Assembly: GCF_000340215.1 (NCBI RefSeq)
Contig: NW_006921532.1
Span: 6,786,550 to 6,850,549, forward strand
Reading direction: 5' to 3'
DNA: 64,000 nucleotides
DNA from: Pseudocercospora fijiensis CIRAD86
Taxonomy: Eukaryota; Ascomycota; Dothideomycetes; Mycosphaerellales; Mycosphaerellaceae
This document shows, piece by piece, positions 47,502 through 56,983 of the stretch (position 1 is the stretch's first letter; every line of letters starts with the position of its first letter). Both the position numbers and the translations under genes were made by a program. The notes beneath the pieces are model-generated. The model did not search any database, was not told the DNA's origin, and saw nothing but the letters and a program-made list of their open reading frames with translations.

Positions 47502-49977
47502 ATGCCTCGAGTCTATAACACCGCTAGTGCGCGTATACGCCGCCCTGTCGCCAAACTAACGCTATACGCGCATAAAGAAGCCCGCATTTAGGCGGTTTTA
47601 GATAAGATACTATCCTTCTACTAAGACTACGACGATTACGTGCCTAACATTAAACAATAGTCTACCGACGAGCACGTTAGCTATTAGAAGCTTCGCTTTC
47701 GATATCTAAATGCTATAGGTCGTCGTAGTAGTCGTAGTGCGCTAACTAAGCGACAGCTACCAAACATAAAGATAAAGCCTACTTAGCAAGCAGCCCTCCT
47801 CGAATACTGCCGTAGACGCGAGGTTATAGGCCTAGACATACCTATACGGCTATTATACTACATTGCTAACGAAATCCTTCTTCGTAATGCTATAGATCTA
47901 CTTAATCTACCTTTAGTCGATAGGCGCTAGACGAAGAGGTTTATAAAGGAATATAGGCTTTACTAGGTGTTATAGAAGCCGATTGAAATAGCAAGGAAGG
48001 AGGCTTATAAACCTAATCGGATAAGACGATAGTATACACGGCTATAACAGACAATAGTATACTATGAGATTGCTAATCTACGTCTTATATAGAACTTCGA
48101 CGAGACTAGTTTCCGGATTAGCATTAGAGGCAAGGAATACGTCGTTATAATAGACCTAAAACGTCGCTCTTAGAGCGCGTCTAAGACTAACCGGAAGCAT
48201 ATAACCTCTATTAAATCAGTTAATGCCGCAGGTGACTATATACCGCCTATATTAATCGCTGCTAGCAAGGTGTTATAAGAACGATAGTTTACTAACCTGT
48301 CCGGCTCGACCCTAGTTAATATAACAGAAAGTAGGTATTTAAACGACAACTCGGCCTATTACTACATTTAGCACTTCTACAAGTATTCGAAACGATATAT
48401 AGCTAACTAGGACTAATAGCGTATACTAATATGCGATAATTATAGCTCTTACGACTTCTAGGAGTTCTTAGAATTTGCATAGTCTTACAAGATAGTAGTC
48501 TTCGGCCTACTAGCTTACACTTTACACTTCCTTTAACTACTAGATATAGTCCTATTCTAGCTATTCAAACACTATTATAAGCAAGCTGTAATAGACGCTA
48601 CACGCACTAGTTGTATACAGTTTAGCGTAACCGAGTTCATAGCCGCAATCGACTCTATTCGAACTAACACCTTTAAGCCGAGTAGTATTAAATCCTCTTT
48701 CCGCAAGACAGGTCTCTTTCCGTACGATCCGGAGCGCGCTATAGAGTTCCTTAGGCTCGAATACAACGCTAGTAATACTATACAATATTAGCAGAAGCGC
48801 GAACGATTAGACGCGCTTGCTATCGACTATATAGACCGAGTTATAGACTTAGTCGGAAGCCTAGAATACCTCCGCGGAGATAACTATTCGCCGACTATTC
48901 CTTAACGCCTCTATAACCTAGAGGTGCCTTAGCTAGCAGTAGAGAGCTAGACCGGATTAATAAGTGTGCGGACTACTACAAGATATACTAACTTCCTCTA
49001 ATAGAGGCTCGAAGGCCTCCTATCGTTACTATCCGCCGGGGTAGTTAGGCGGCTATTTACATATACTAAGGTTAACACTCAATTAGCCGCCTAAGCAACC
49101 TTCGACCTCTCTTAAACCGAGGCGGCAACTCGAGCACGTAAACGACGAGAAGAGGCCTCTTTAAGGCCTATTATTGCTAGCGGTCTATTATATACTTCGA
49201 AGGCAAGGAAGGCTATTAAGAAGCGGAGGTTTAACGACGAACAAGTAGCACTTTAATAGGCTAGGGATAAGGCAAGGCGCTCGAGAACGTTATAGACTAA
49301 CTATAAGAAGCGCTATCGCAAGGCTCTTAATGTAAGCGTTAACAGTCGTCCTAATACGAAAGTTAAGGTCTAACTATTGCGTAAAACAGGCTATAATCTA
49401 TAGTCTACTAGCGGTTAGTTAGTAAAGACATACAAGCTAACTAAGCTACTACTACTAGAAGCGCTTAAGGTCTTTCCTATTCTACGTATAACAGTTAAAA
49501 TCGCCGGAGCTAAGAAGACTATAGTTTCCGTCTATAACGTGCTTACCTGCGGTAGTAAGCCTAGTAGTAACATTAATCCGGATACTAAAGAAGAAGGTCT
49601 ACTTAAGCCCTTATACAAGCTTATTATTTAGACTTATAAGGAAGAAGAGCGTAGATAGCAACAAGCTATAGTTGCTATAAGGCAGGCGGCTAAGAAGCGC
49701 TTAATAAAGCAGTTTAGAAGAGACAATAGCATAATAGATAGCAGCGATTATAGCAGTAGACTAAGTAACGACGATGAGCTAATACCTGTCTAGCAGCATA
49801 TACAGCCTGCTATACCACTACGTAGTCTATCTAGTAGGTGCGACTTGCCTATTAGGTCGTTACCACCATTGCCAGTTTCCTCGCTATAGCCGGTTTCCCT
49901 AGCATTACCTAAGAATAGTAAGCAAACACAGCAATATAGTAGACCTACAACACTACCTAATGGTCCATATTATATGT
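47502..49977 (+). pseudogene. pogo/Fot1-like transposase (DD35D), RIP-inactivated
   Basis: The frame starts at the ATG at 47502 (MPRVYNTASARIRRPVAKL). An N-terminal DNA-binding region of CENP-B/Tc5 type follows (LLEYCRRREVIGLDIPIRLL). The DDE_1 catalytic core has Asp in NFDETSFRI (about 48099) and Asp in RILICDNYSSYDF (48434). The third Asp is in LQLLDIVLF after former Gln codons (48542). The last two are separated by 35 residues, the Fot1/pogo spacing. The C-terminal part is basic and Ser/Arg-rich. TAG stops at Gln/Trp positions inactivate it, but stops become rare after about 49850. The C-terminus could run to about 50020 if the TAG at 49978 was Trp. Confidence 0.88.
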
Positions 49978-50035
49978 AGAGGTCTTCATTATATTCTACA
50001 GGTCTTGTTTGCTCGATTTAGTGCCAATCTACCTA

Positions 50036-50089
50036 TATTATAATGTAACTTGTCGAAAAAGTGGAGATTATAAGGTGGCTTGCAACCAC
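50036..50089 (-). repeat. Right TIR of the pogo-like transposon
   Basis: Unmutated 54-bp partner of 47375-47428. Confidence 0.9.
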
Positions 50090-50126
50090 CTCGTAGAGGT
50101 GGCGGCAGGAACGGAAGCCACGGATA

Positions 50127-50166
50127 GATTAGCCCTCTTCTGAATACATCACAGTTTACATCAAGT
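50127..50166 (+). repeat. Copia-1 3' LTR, last 40 bp (unmutated)
   Basis: It keeps CTGAATACATCACAG where the 5' LTR has CTAAATATATTACAG. It ends CAAGT before TSD ATAAG. Confidence 0.93.
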
Positions 50167-50171
50167 ATAAG

Positions 50172-51164
50172 AGCCGACAGCGATGTGGTCGCTCCGGTTG
50201 GACGGCCAAGTGTACGCATCGAGAGCAAGAAGACGTATAACCATGGCCTCATCGTGGTCGATCTAGATCACATTCCAGGAAGTATCTGCGGAGTGTGGTC
50301 AGCCATGCCATAAAAATACTCTCACAAAGCTTGACTGAGCGTAAGAACAGGCCAGCATTCTGGACCTACAACCCATCCTGGCCTAATGGCGGCGAAATCG
50401 ACATCATCGAAGGCATCAACGAATTCCGCGCAAACCGCATGTCCCTCCATACCGGTCCAGGTTGCTTCCTCAAGAACAGAACATCATATACTCACCCCTA
50501 TTCCGGAGAAATTCTCTACACTCGCTGTACACCCGTACTAAAGTGCCTACTAAAGCACCTACTAAAGTGCCTCCTACTAAAGAGCCTACTACTAGGCCTA
50601 CCGAAGAAAGGCGGGATCTACGCCACAGAATGGACACACGACCACATCTCCATCTGGTTCTTCCCTCGACATAGCGTTCGAGAAGACATCAACGGACCAC
50701 TAGGAAAGTTCCCGCATCCGAAAACTTGGGGGTTACCGTTGAGTCGATTTGATCTGACGTGTGATATTGGAAAAAACTTCAAAAATCATTCGATTGTTTT
50801 TGATATTACATTTTGTGGGGGTTGGGCGGGAGGGAAGCAGTGGAATACGAGTGTGTCGGTGAATAGTACTTGGCCGCCAGAGTACGGGCATGGGAATACT
50901 AGTTGTGCGGCGAAGACTGGGAGGACGTGTGAAGATTGGGTGAGAGATCATCCGGAGGCGTTTCGGGAGGCGTATTGGAGCGTGAGGGCTTTGCGGGTGT
51001 ATCAGGAGGAGGCTGAAGGGTGCGGAGACGGTGATAAAATTTCTTCGGGAGAACCTGAGCAAGGTCGTCATAAGGAGGGCATGTTCATGCTGGGAACCAT
51101 GGTGAGCAGGTGCATGCACATTCTGCAGATAACGGTGGCTCGTATGCTTGATAGCTTCGGCTGA
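50172..51164 (+). pseudogene. GH16 beta-glucanase, 3' fragment (unmutated)
   Basis: It continues the frame of 16271-16503 with [19 protein letters not shown] and [10 protein letters not shown] 53-bp intron (50298-50350, GTCAGC...ACAG) then leads into PAFWTYNPSWPNGGEIDIIE. The GH16 catalytic signature E-I-D-x-x-E is intact (50394-50411). Further family motifs are GGIYATEWTHDHISIWFFPR and CEDWVRDHPEAFREAYW, where family members normally end soon after. Here the frame runs about 50 codons further to a stop at 51162-51164. A ~75-bp gag-like tract lies at 50534-50608. The splice donor is unusual. Cut off from its start codon and signal peptide, this half cannot make a secreted enzyme. Confidence 0.85.
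50534..50608 (+). repeat. gag-derived Pro-Thr-Lys tract inside GH16
   Basis: ACTAAAGTGCCTACTAAAGC and the following bases match the minus strand of Gypsy-B gag (44936-45007) at roughly nine positions in ten, ending CCTACTACTAGGCCT(A/G)CCGAAGAA in both. In gag it encodes PTK repeats; in the GH16 frame it is read differently (KCLLKHLLKCLLLKSLLLG). It sits between the expected loop and GGIYATEW and keeps the frame open. Confidence 0.8.
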
Positions 51165-52347
51165 TACATGTAGCCGAAGAGTCTGGAGGTGCCAACTCAA
51201 GTATGATTTTCTCGCTCCTTGCGTTTCCGGATTGCTCAAGTCGTCCATTCTCTCGGCCACCGCACGTCTTCATTGAGCGTATAGACGGCGATGTCCATAT
51301 TGTAGGTGCTATCCAAGCACACAAACCCGGTGTCCACTTCTTGATCGTCCTTGCGCTCGACAGATATGTGGAGGAATATTTCTGACTCGTCCTTCTCTTT
51401 GCGAGCGCGTTGCATGCGCTCAATGGGCTTTGAGGGCGCTGTAGTCTCGATGTCATGTCTAGCTCTAGAGCCGCGTCTGCTGCTGTTGTGTACCATGGTA
51501 GCTGAATAGTGTGAGAGTGATGGTGCCGAGTGTATCAGTGATTCGACAGACCGAGGAAAAGTGAGCTTCACTTTGCAGCTGTTCTGTTGCACATGGCTCA
51601 ACTTCGCAGCAATGACTATAGCGCTTCATCCCGGCTGCGATGGCACAGCATCGTCGGCATTCGTCAGCCCGATCATGGCCTGATGCTGAGCTTGAGATGA
51701 TGAAGCGCTGATGTGTAAGTCCATGGCTGTGTCCCATAATACAGGTTGTTGTTCCCACGAGTGTGTGTGTGTGTTGCATACCACCTCCTTGATTCACGGC
51801 TGGGCTGTCCTATGCCCTGGACTCGGCGATTCCATCTCGATATTCATACCGTGCGAATCGATTCTTTCAGATACAGCGCTTCAAGTACATAGACTTCCCG
51901 CACTGGAGGTCTCGTTCAGTAAAAGAAAAGGCGGAAAGAACGACGCGACGTTCGAAGACAAGGTCTTGGCTTTCGAGGGTCATCGCCGTCGCCAAGGACG
52001 CCAGGATTTGTGTTCCCGCCGACACCACCTCCTCCAACTCCGCCTCGCAGTAGAATATGCACCTCAATATACGACCCATGCTCGTGCCCAGCTCAAATCA
52101 AGACCTCTGCCCAGTGAGAACGCGAGGATATAATGCCCTCCGCTCGGAGCTGGACCAGCCTCTGCATTGGCGTCCACTACAACCACACATGGACTTGTCA
52201 GCGACTGTATCATGCTACGCGAAGAGCTTCATGCATATGTGACAGCGATCAGTCCGCTTTACCCCCTTTGCTGCTGCCATCTCTTTTCAACTGCGCCCGC
52301 CCGCAACTGCTGAACGAGCGCAAATTCTCGCTGCAAACATTCCAATA
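51165..52347. other. Intergenic, no supported gene
   Basis: Base use is normal (unmutated). Several overlapping open frames occur on both strands, but none shows a family motif, intron logic or a convincing start. A (GT)n tract lies at about 51761-51776. Confidence 0.6.
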
Positions 52348-52790
52348 ATGGCCGACAGCACGGTTGTGCTCGCTTTGCACTCACTTTATATAGCTCCCCT
52401 TATCCTTCTTGCTGCTGCCGTTCTCGAGCAGTACATCCGATCCCGCGTCCTCTCACCTCTTCGGAGCTTTCCAGGACCCTTCTGGGCCTCGATGACCAGA
52501 TTATGGCTTGCTTACCACAATCTGAAAGAAGACGAGTCTCAGGTCGAAGCGGAGCTGCACAGGCGTCATGGTAAGGCAACGAAGGATGTTGCCATAGGTG
52601 CATCGCCTGACGCACCCTACAGGTTCTGTGCTGCGCATCTCGCCCACAATGCTACTTGTCAGCGATGCCACCAAGCTCCCCGAGATATATACCTAGCTCG
52701 TAGAGACGGCCGATTAGTCCTCTTACAAACATCTTCTAGTCTCGTAAAATTTTGTAAAGTAAAGTCTTTGCTTACCTACTAGATTCCGCG
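52348..52790 (+). pseudogene. Cytochrome P450, N-terminal fragment
   Basis: The ATG at 52348 opens a membrane-anchor helix (LALHSLYIAPLILLAAAVLE) followed by the P450 proline hinge region, SPLRSFPGPFWASMTRLWLA. A 52-bp intron (52571-52622, GTAAGG...ACAG) joins RRHG to SVLRISPTMLLVSDATKLPE, a typical fungal P450 continuation. TAG stops then appear at 52694 and again soon after. The I helix, ExxR and heme-binding Cys are all absent. The fragment runs into the ~120-bp repeats at 52.8 kb, so the rest of the gene has been lost or replaced. The last 90 bp show RIP-like CTA/TAG enrichment. It was likely an ER-bound monooxygenase; its subfamily cannot be given. Confidence 0.8.
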
Positions 52791-52795
52791 ATCTT

Positions 52796-53440
52796 TAAGA
52801 AAAATTGAGGGCCAAGAGCGTAAGTAGAAAGTTACAAGCACGAGCAGGAGTATAGGTGTTAAGAAATGGAAAGTGTAAGTTGAGTCTATACCTACCTAAC
52901 GGGGCTTGCTGTCTCGTTGGGAAACTCGAGGCGAAGAGCAGGAGTAGAAATCTAGAAGCGTAAGCAGGACTTCGGGTTTTGAACGACGGGAAGCGTGAGT
53001 GGAGTCTATTTTTACCTGGATGGTTTCGCTATGTTAGTGAAGAACTGAGAGCGGAGCTTATAGGCAGAAAGCCAGGGGAATGAGCAGGAGCTCGAATTCT
53101 GGAGATAAGAAGCGTGCATCGTGTCCATTTTCACCTGAATGTTTTCGCCGTCTCATCGGAGAACGTAAGAGCGAAGCTGTCCAGATCTTAACTTATTCTT
53201 CCTGTCTGCAAAGGTCTGAACGAGAAGGAAAGGGTAAGCGTAGTCTATGTTCACCCAAAGTTTTTTGCTTTCTTATTGGGGACTTCAAGCTCGAAGGCGT
53301 TTGGGTCTCAACTTGCCCTTCCTAAATGCAAAGCTCCAAGAGAGATGAGAAGCGTGAGTAGAATGTATATCCACCTCCCGGTATTCGCTGTCTCATCTCA
53401 TTAAGAGTTTGAGAGCAATTCTGTTCAGGTCTGTGACTCC
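52796..53440. repeat. Diverged ~120-bp tandem repeats, about 5 copies
   Basis: A recognisable block, AAG(C/T)GT(G/A)AGT...AGTCTAT...CACCT...TTCGCT, recurs at about 52867, 52988, 53105, 53229 and 53345, 116-124 bp apart. Each is followed by a block with GAGAGCGAAGC and AGCAGGAG(C/T). Units are 65-80% alike by eye. Stops occur in all frames across the array. It sits directly after the P450 fragment. Confidence 0.75.
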
Positions 53441-53533
53441 TCTTTGTATACGCCATAGTCTGAGAGAAACATCAGTGAAGCAAGACTGCAGGATTCCATA
53501 CTGTGCCATAATTACTTTTCTTTCTGCCCCAGA

Positions 53534-54115
53534 TTGCTTCCCCAACATGCCAAGTTAAACATGGCATTAAACAACAAACGCAAACCTCCTCCCACGCTCG
53601 GAGAAATTGCCGCTAGCCTGCACGCCGAGCTCCTTTGGGGCTATCATCGTCTTCCTATAGTTTTGAGCGAGCTCTGGGAAGCCGTAAAATATGATATCGC
53701 TCTGTTTCCGAGATTGCTATGCTTGAATGCTCTCGCGGTAAGTTTTTTTTCCCCAGTCTTCTCGCAATTCGTATGCAGCTAACGTGGGTAGCTTTTGATC
53801 TCCTTCATCGCTTTTATCGCACCAATATCGGTCCCGCTGCACTGCTGGAGACGACTATCGAAAATCCTCCACGGTCTCGTGCCGCTTATAACCAAAATCT
53901 TCAATAACGATATCAGACACTCTATTTTGGCAAACTCTCGTCAATACCCGGTCGATATCTCACTAATCAGCGCTACGTTCGACGACTTCGAGTCTCAAAG
54001 ACAAGCTGTAAAGTGGCTTTACGTTGCATCTGGTGCGAGGAAAGTATACACCGATATGCACATTGCAGAAGTCGAGGGTTCGCGGAGATGGTATGCGGGC
54101 GAGAATCGGGTCTAG
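53534..54115 (+). CDS. Hypothetical protein, two exons
   Basis: Exon 1 (53534-53737) and exon 2 (53792-54115) are joined by a 54-bp intron with GTAAGT donor, a GCTAAC branch-like site and TAG acceptor, giving 175 residues. The start could also be the in-frame ATG at 53561 (MALNNKRKPPPTLGEIAASL). A hydrophobic stretch across the splice junction (LLCLNALALLISFIAFIAPI) could be one membrane segment. The C-terminal part is soluble-looking (SATFDDFESQRQAVKWLYVA). I do not recognise a family. The splicing evidence makes it more likely real than its neighbours; base composition is normal. Confidence 0.5.
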
Positions 54116-54148
54116 ATTTAGGAACCTTTTCGCATCAAGGCTACGAAC

Positions 54149-54352
54149 GTGGTAGATTTTCTTGGCGAGCTTATAATGTGGGCACTGGTTGTATGCCTTG
54201 TGGTTTGGTTGTCGAGTGATGTAGCGTTGATTAGAGGAATACAGTTCACTGCTGGGAAGAGCTGCGGGATTGCGAACCTTTTCGGCTGTAAGTATAAGGG
54301 TGTCGGCAATGGGACCTATAGGTGTATTCAAAGGGGTGTGATTGGGTGCTAA
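54149..54352 (+). CDS. Possible small membrane or secreted Cys-containing peptide
   Basis: A 67-residue frame starts MVDFLGELIMWALVVCLVVW, a strong hydrophobic N-terminal helix. After it come 47 residues with four Cys (SCGIANLFGCKYKG, YRCIQRGVIGC). The pattern fits a small secreted or anchored protein, but the frame is short and has no other support. It may instead be the 3' UTR of the gene upstream. Confidence 0.25.
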   Translation: MVDFLGELIMWALVVCLVVWLSSDVALIRGIQFTAGKSCGIANLFGCKYKGVGNGTYRCIQRGVIGC

Positions 54353-54599
54353 AGCCTGAGAACGTAGTAAGGCTGTGGGTTAGGCTGTGTATCCACCGCG
54401 AATGAGGACATAATTAGTTGAAGCTTACTAGGCTGCAGGTGAGGTTGTCCTTTTCAGTCACGTCCAAAATCCTACCTTTTACTATATACAACTCTTCCTT
54501 CTTATAGCGCGCGACATCGCACACAGGAATCGCCGAACATCTGCGAAGCAGTAAACAAGTTAGAGAATAGATCTCCGCATTGCGATCACTATAGCCAAC

Positions 54600-55973
54600 A
54601 TGTCCAACAAAACCGACTACTTCACTCCCACGCCCTCGCATAATGGTTGCCCACCCGATTGCCTAGTACCCTCCTCTTCAAAGAATCCGGTATGCAGTCA
54701 ACATTGCGCGTTAACAGTCATGTTCATGCTTGGCCCTAGACTATCGCTACCGCTTACGCTTGAAGCTCAGAACTATAGGCGTCGCGACTCGAGAACCCCC
54801 TCGCTAGGCCCGTTGGAATCAATTTGCCTCGATCTAAAGACGAAGTCAACATCAGAGACTCCTGCTATTAAGCCTACGCCGTCCTACAACGAGCTACTGC
54901 GAAAATTCCTCCTATTCTGCGTCGCGGTCGAGCTAAACGTCGAAGCATCTCTCGAGAAGGAGGAGTTCTTAACGAAGAAAGAACTCATCCATTTCGTCGA
55001 ACTGGCCCAATTTTACTGCGGCAAATTCCAGAGCTCTAATACCAAGAACCAGGCCAGGGAGCGCCAACTGCGAGTCACCATTACTAATACCGCCGAGGAA
55101 ATGGGCCTTGATGTACGCTTCGTTTATTCGATGCTTCCAATTTTCATTGAACTTATACAGCCTCCTTCTAAGGGAGAAGAGATACATGCTCGCGTTCTCC
55201 CTCCTTTCTGGAAGTCAACATTAGGCCAGCCTAAGGGAGAAGATGAAGCGTGGAAGCTGATGACCAGGCTTGAAACCTATGATTACTTTGTGCCATGGCT
55301 GACCGGCGAACGAATCGAGAATCCTTTGCTAAACCAAGAGTTCAAGGCAAAAATCCAGAATGGCGAGGGCGAAAAGCTGGAAGAAAAGCTCGATATTTCC
55401 ATCCAGGAAAGAATGAAGGACGCAGCCAAAGAGGTGCAATTGGATGTCAAACAGTGCATTGAAACAATTCACCGCAAGTCGAGCCGTGGCAAGTCTGACA
55501 GCGTCACTGGCGTGATAGATGGCAAGAGGCCAGGAGGTGGCATACCTTCCCCGGATCCAGGCACGAGATTGCCTGATCTGACGATCGCGCTCGAGATTGT
55601 CGACTTCATGAGGAACCACGACACCGCCAATATTGGTCGACGCGGCGAGGGAAACTCCTCCAACAAGAACACTGAGTTCTGCTCACATGCCAAGATGAGG
55701 GCAGTTTGGGAGGTCGTTTCATCTCAGCATGACACCCGATCAGACAGGCGGCGCACAAGGGCGAGAGCGTTGACCGAAAAGATTAAGGCGCGAGGGAAGA
55801 GAATAATCTCGAGGCTGAGCTGGTGGAAGCCTCCTACTCCACGTAGATTGTGGACCAATCACCTGGAGCGAAAAGGCGGCCGGGTGAAACGGGCGCGGGG
55901 TGAGGTAGAGAGAGTGGAGGCGGAGTTAGAGTATGGGAAGGCGGAGGAGGAGCAGGAGGTCATTGCAGAGTAA
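54600..55973 (+). CDS. Hypothetical protein, 457 aa, intronless
   Basis: A single open frame from an ATG in good context (CCAACATGTCC) encodes 457 residues. The N-terminal ~90 residues are Pro/Ser/Thr-rich and Cys-containing. The middle (about 95-285) looks alpha-helical with acidic and Lys-rich segments (AEEMGLDVRFVYSMLPIFIE). From about 290 on it is basic and low-complexity (RKSSRGKSDSVTGVIDGKRP, RSDRRRTRARALTEKIKARG), ending in a Glu-rich tail. There is no signal peptide or membrane segment. I recognise no domain; the basic C-terminal half could suit a nuclear or nucleic-acid-binding protein, which is inference only. Confidence 0.6.
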   Translation: MSNKTDYFTPTPSHNGCPPDCLVPSSSKNPVCSQHCALTVMFMLGPRLSLPLTLEAQNYRRRDSRTPSLGPLESICLDLKTKSTSETPAIKPTPSYNELLRKFLLFCVAVELNVEASLEKEEFLTKKELIHFVELAQFYCGKFQSSNTKNQARERQLRVTITNTAEEMGLDVRFVYSMLPIFIELIQPPSKGEEIHARVLPPFWKSTLGQPKGEDEAWKLMTRLETYDYFVPWLTGERIENPLLNQEFKAKIQNGEGEKLEEKLDISIQERMKDAAKEVQLDVKQCIETIHRKSSRGKSDSVTGVIDGKRPGGGIPSPDPGTRLPDLTIALEIVDFMRNHDTANIGRRGEGNSSNKNTEFCSHAKMRAVWEVVSSQHDTRSDRRRTRARALTEKIKARGKRIISRLSWWKPPTPRRLWTNHLERKGGRVKRARGEVERVEAELEYGKAEEEQEVIAE

Positions 55974-56983
55974 CAATGGGAGAGGCAAGGCGACGAATGT
56001 TCAGGCGTTGGATGACTAAGGATGACTCAGTACTTACATAATCAAAAAGTGGGGAGCCCACTGAAAATCCCGATCACAACATCCACTGGGCAACAACCAA
56101 CAACCAACAACCACCGCCTCCTACTTCCTGCCCTACGTTAGGTATCATCATATACTGTGCGCATTCGCAAGACATCATCCCTGGCTCATCATAATCTCTC
56201 GCTCCATCAAAATATACATGCAGGTCATCTCTCCACTTCCCAATGCGAGACATCGTGGCATATTCTATGGAATGCCTAGACGGACGCTGTTCGCCCGCAC
56301 CCGTCAGCTTGGAAGGCGAAGCAAAAAGAGAAGAATTGCGTCAGAGAAGCTTTTGGCGATCAAGTGATGCTTAGCTGACATGTATTGCAAGCTCGAACAC
56401 GACTCCGCCGCTTCCGGTGTGTTGCGCAGTAATCTTCGATGAGCAATGCATATTCTAAGCGCATACAGGGCATACCACTGTGCCGATTGATCTCCAAGAG
56501 TGCGTCGTGGGAACGAGTCCAAACGCTGGCATGCAATCAGTACGCAGACGGATGTTAATGGCAGCTGTCGAGAAATGCAGACGAAAATTCACATCTGTAT
56601 GCCATGCATGCCATTGAGAACGCACCGGCATCACGAGCAGCCGATTCCGGCTCCTGAAGCTTGGCTCAGCTTCAATCTTCTCTCCATCACGCGCCGTGGA
56701 CGATGACCTCGTGTGCTTACTGCCTCTTCGAGACCACTGTGGTATGATCACCAATAGCGATTGCGCTGCCCCGATAGAGCTGGTATGCCGTCGACATCCG
56801 TCGTTACATCGGTTAGGCATGCTCACATGCTCGATCTCATTGAGGAGAAAACAGATGCTACGTACTCACCTATAAGATCTGTCGTCACCTCTTGGGCATC
56901 TGACTTTCTGACTTCCTGCTTGTTCCTGAAGACACTGCCTCTGCTCCACGTGGGCCTTCCCTGGATTCCCCAGCTTCGACAAG
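55974..56983. other. Intergenic, no supported gene
   Basis: It contains a short (CAACAAC)n tract at about 56090-56113 and overlapping short frames on both strands without family motifs. The last few hundred bases are the presumed promoter of the transporter; no TATA box stands out. Confidence 0.6.

Larger units (their letters stand above)
47375..50124 (+). mobile_element. pogo/Fot1-like DNA transposon in the Copia-1 3' LTR
   Basis: It is 2750 bp flanked by TA (47373-47374 and 50125-50126), the target duplication of the Tc1/mariner superfamily. Terminal inverted repeats of 54 bp lie at 47375-47428 and 50036-50089 and differ at four or five sites, mostly RIP-type. The right end carries 35 bp beyond its inverted repeat (50090-50124) that have no counterpart at the left. 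The left two thirds is RIP-mutated, while the right end is not. It holds one transposase frame. Confidence 0.9.
16504..50166 (+). mobile_element. Copia-1, outermost LTR retrotransposon of the nest
   Basis: The ends are defined by the TSD ATAAG (16499-16503 and 50167-50171) and by LTRs of 126 bp. The LTRs start ACTTAGAG and end CAAGT, not the usual TG...CA. The element's own sequence is 16504-21621, 47172-47374 and 50127-50166, about 5.36 kb in all. Copia-2 (with its own inserts) occupies the 3' untranslated part and a pogo-like transposon splits the 3' LTR. The pol order is protease, integrase, reverse transcriptase, RNase H, which defines Ty1/copia. It lies inside GH16, in the same orientation as that gene. 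Confidence 0.93.

Noticed and set aside
50733..51601. Long minus-strand frames opposite the GH16 3' half and beyond
   Set aside because: The plus strand there has clear GH16 motifs. The minus frames overlap each other and show no family motif.
55974..56983. Short frames on both strands with a possible gene
   Set aside because: No domain, intron signals or start context. They overlap in several frames as expected by chance in GC-balanced DNA.
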